From assembly GCA_021613375.1 (NCBI GenBank), contig CM038708.1, positions 26,500,018 through 26,564,017 of the forward strand: 64,000 nt of DNA. Reading direction: 5' to 3'. Below, one piece after another: positions 61,634-64,000 of this stretch (position 1 is the stretch's first letter; each line of letters opens with the position of its first letter). The position numbers and the translations under genes are program-made. Origin of the DNA: Megaleporinus macrocephalus (lineage: Eukaryota; Chordata; Actinopteri; Characiformes; Anostomidae). The notes under the pieces are model-generated. The model was given only the letters and a program-made list of their open reading frames with translations. It ran no database searches and was not told the origin of the DNA.

Positions 61634-64000
61634 CTTAGGAGGTGCAAAAGGAAAGGGGCGAGAGAAAGAACAGTGGGAGAAAATAGGACAGTTTAGTTTG
61701 GAGAAGTCGATTTCTGTCTGTCTCTATGTTGGCGCAAGCACTAGAGGGAGGGGTGCTGCTCCATTGTTAATAGAATATGGAGGCTTTTTTATTTTTTTTC
61801 TTCTTCTCCTGCAGTGCTGTACGGGAAAAAGTGTGCACAGAAATTTCTTTCAACTACAAATTGCCTTAGCCACATGAGTCAGTGCTGTCAGTCATACATT
61901 AAGCATGCGGCTTACTGGACCAAAATAATATCTCCCCTAAGAAACCCATTAACTGGGCTGACACACAGCAACTACCCAGGGAAAGAAAAGGGAAGGGAGG
62001 GGGAACAATGGATAGGAAGTTGAGTTGCTCCAGTCTCTAACTCTGTTCTCTGCAGAAGGCGAGCAAGTGGCTTGTCCAGAAGATGTTGCAAACACTTTAT
62101 AGATAAGGCATGACTATCATCAGTTAATGCTAAGCTAATGTGCTTTTTTAAATGGGCACTAAACAGGACAGACTGTGAGAGATGATCCACTGGCAAGCCA
62201 TTTCCAATTTTCCTATACAACAGCAAATTTAAGTTAACACTGTAATGTGGGAGGGGTGGTGTCTGAGGAACAGCGACCAGGGAGGAGGAGGAGGGTTGTG
62301 ACAGGCCCCGGAAGTTCCACTGCCAAAACCCGTAGGGACTTAGCAACCACAGAAGATAAACAACCAAACTGCTGTGGGTCATGGCACATACAGCCCAACA
62401 AGAACAAATCCTTTTATGCACACCACGGGATTAGTATCGCTTGCCGATAGCATTCGGGCGCAATCATTGTGGCTGCAGGCAAAGAGTCCTCTTTAGATAG
62501 GGGTGTTGCGCTACTTAGCCTCCAGTCCCGTGTGCAATGATCACCCTGTTTGATCCTGTTTCTATTCATAGTTTCCCATGATTACATGCGAGTACGGCCC
62601 TATCCTCATACAGGCAGCTTTTGATAAAGCAAAACAGGGACCATTCCCCGAATCCCTCCTGACTTAAAGAACCCCAGTAATTGATAGCACTGATTTGATA
62701 AACAACTGGACTAAAGAAGACGCTAAGCTGAGCTTCATTGAGAAGATTTCGAGAGAGGCCCCCCTAACTCATTTTGGAAGACCTTTCAGGAGACTCTCTC
62801 GTTAATTATTAAAAATGATTACAGGACAGATTTCAGAGATAACCAAACACCCACAGAGGCCTTTGGTGGTAAAACTGCAAAAGGGAAAATCGTTGTCTGT
62901 GAATTATCATGCTGTTTAATTGCTGGTTAATGGCTCCCTATCCCTTTCGCCGGACCCCAGCACTTTAATATATAGTGCATTATGAGCACCGGCGGCCAAT
63001 GTGCATTAAAGCCTACTCCTCATTCGAAAAAGCACTCCCCAGCAAGCTAATTATAACCCTGATCGTTCAGTATTATTCGAAATGTTGCTATAATAGTCAA
63101 CCATTTGATTGATTTCTAATTTGCATTCAGTTTGAACTGTTCAGACATGAATCAGACATGGATGAATCTTATCCTAAAATAATCCCATCCAAAGAAATCC
63201 GTGGCACCCAAAAATGTCTGCATCTCCAGCTTCTATGGCAGTAAAAAGGCTACTATCACTTAGTGCTCAAAGAACTGTACTCTGTGGCCCATTCCTAGCA
63301 AGGAGACCTCTTAGAGGACACATGGCTTTTGATTGCACAACAATCAAAAGCACCGAGTCATACCAGAAATTGCATTCCTGTCACTCTATCTTTCACCACT
63401 CTGTTTCCACTACCAGTAGTCTAGAGTCCAAAATCTCCATTCAGACTAGTGTAACTGACACTCAATATGAAACAGAGAAGCTTTAGCCAGTGCCAAGGCA
63501 GATGCTGAAAGGAATATTTGCCAAAAAAAATCACACGCAATATCTGATAGGCACGTACACTCGTCATTGATTGCCCGCAGCAAATGTTGCAAGCCTGTAC
63601 AGCCAGGAAAAAAATTAAATAATTAAATAAATAAATAAATAAATAGCTACTGCATTTAATGGGAGCAACAGAATTAAAGAGAGCTTAACAATCATGGGCT
63701 AATTGTGGGATCACAATATATTAACCTGCTTCAATTCTAAAGGGTGCCATTCACCGCTGTTTTACTCCAAATGCTTCAATTAACCATCAAGGACTCTGGC
63801 ATGCGAAAGGGGGCCTTCACTCCATTTCCACTACCTCTCCTTTAGCCCCCCCCCCACCCCCATCAGAGGCAAGGCAGCGCTCATGAGTCGTTCATTATCG
63901 GGTGAACCCTTTTGTTATCAGGCAGGCTGTCTTTGAAATCGTCCTTGCTTCAACTCTTTTATTGAGTTCCACCCGAGCCATTGTGTTCCCAAGATACAAT
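61634..64000 (-). other. ppargc1a intron 2 (partial)
   Basis: No sequence resembling the conserved exon 2 (acidic LPELDLSELD-type segment) is seen on the minus strand here, so exons 1 and 2 are expected beyond 64000. The stretch is largely single-copy, with a C-run near 63847 and an AAAT/TAAA microsatellite near 63612-63645. Confidence 0.7.

Noticed and set aside
63214..63486. 90-codon plus-strand frame inside intron 2
   Set aside because: Unrelated to the conserved ppargc1a exon 2 and on the opposite strand; no motif.

Overview
The window is vertebrate DNA, almost certainly from a ray-finned fish and probably an ostariophysan (characin/catfish-like). The evidence is AT-rich DNA loaded with decayed Tc1 and hAT transposons, an L2-type LINE tail ending in (TAAATG)n, a fish tRNA-derived SINE, and the fish version of one recognisable protein gene. 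The species call is inference from repeat types remembered from fish genomes; the gene call is direct.

The only protein gene I can support is PPARGC1A (PGC-1alpha), on the minus strand over the right third (45767-61633, 3' UTR extending to about 44.1 kb). Eleven exons, numbered 3 to 13 as in mammals, join in frame through GT-AG introns to give 1092 codons plus stop. Exons 1-2 (start codon and activation domain) and the promoter are not seen and should lie beyond position 64000. The protein keeps the family landmarks: the LLAVL motif, the LKKLL box split across exons 3/4, LLKYL, the phosphorylated TLSVE/LTPPTTPP stretch, the DHDY motif for HCF-1, an arginine/serine-rich region, an RRM, and the DFDSLLREAQ tail. 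The striking feature is exon 5: 1210 nt, with 372 residues between LLKYL and the next conserved block, against roughly 40 in human as I remember it. It holds a Ser-rich/Gln12 tract, a segment resembling PGC-1beta (RYMHSYSLPPRE) and an additional LXXLL motif (LSQLL).

The left 44 kb (1-44093) is intergenic sequence downstream of PPARGC1A with no host gene I recognise. Its content is mobile-element debris: two Tc1 transposase relics, Tc1 end fragments, three hAT-type elements with terminal repeats and target duplications (one interrupted by a second nested element), a pair of related MITEs 20 kb apart, a foldback element, an inverted repeat, a 9-copy 78-bp minisatellite, CA/TA microsatellites, a 0.6-0.9 kb direct duplication and a CpG-rich island around 32.1-32.65 kb. 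The stretches between may contain regulatory DNA of the PPARGC1A locus, but that needs cross-species alignment.

No CRISPR array, rRNA, intact tRNA or other gene system was found. The most promising novelty is the enlarged exon 5.
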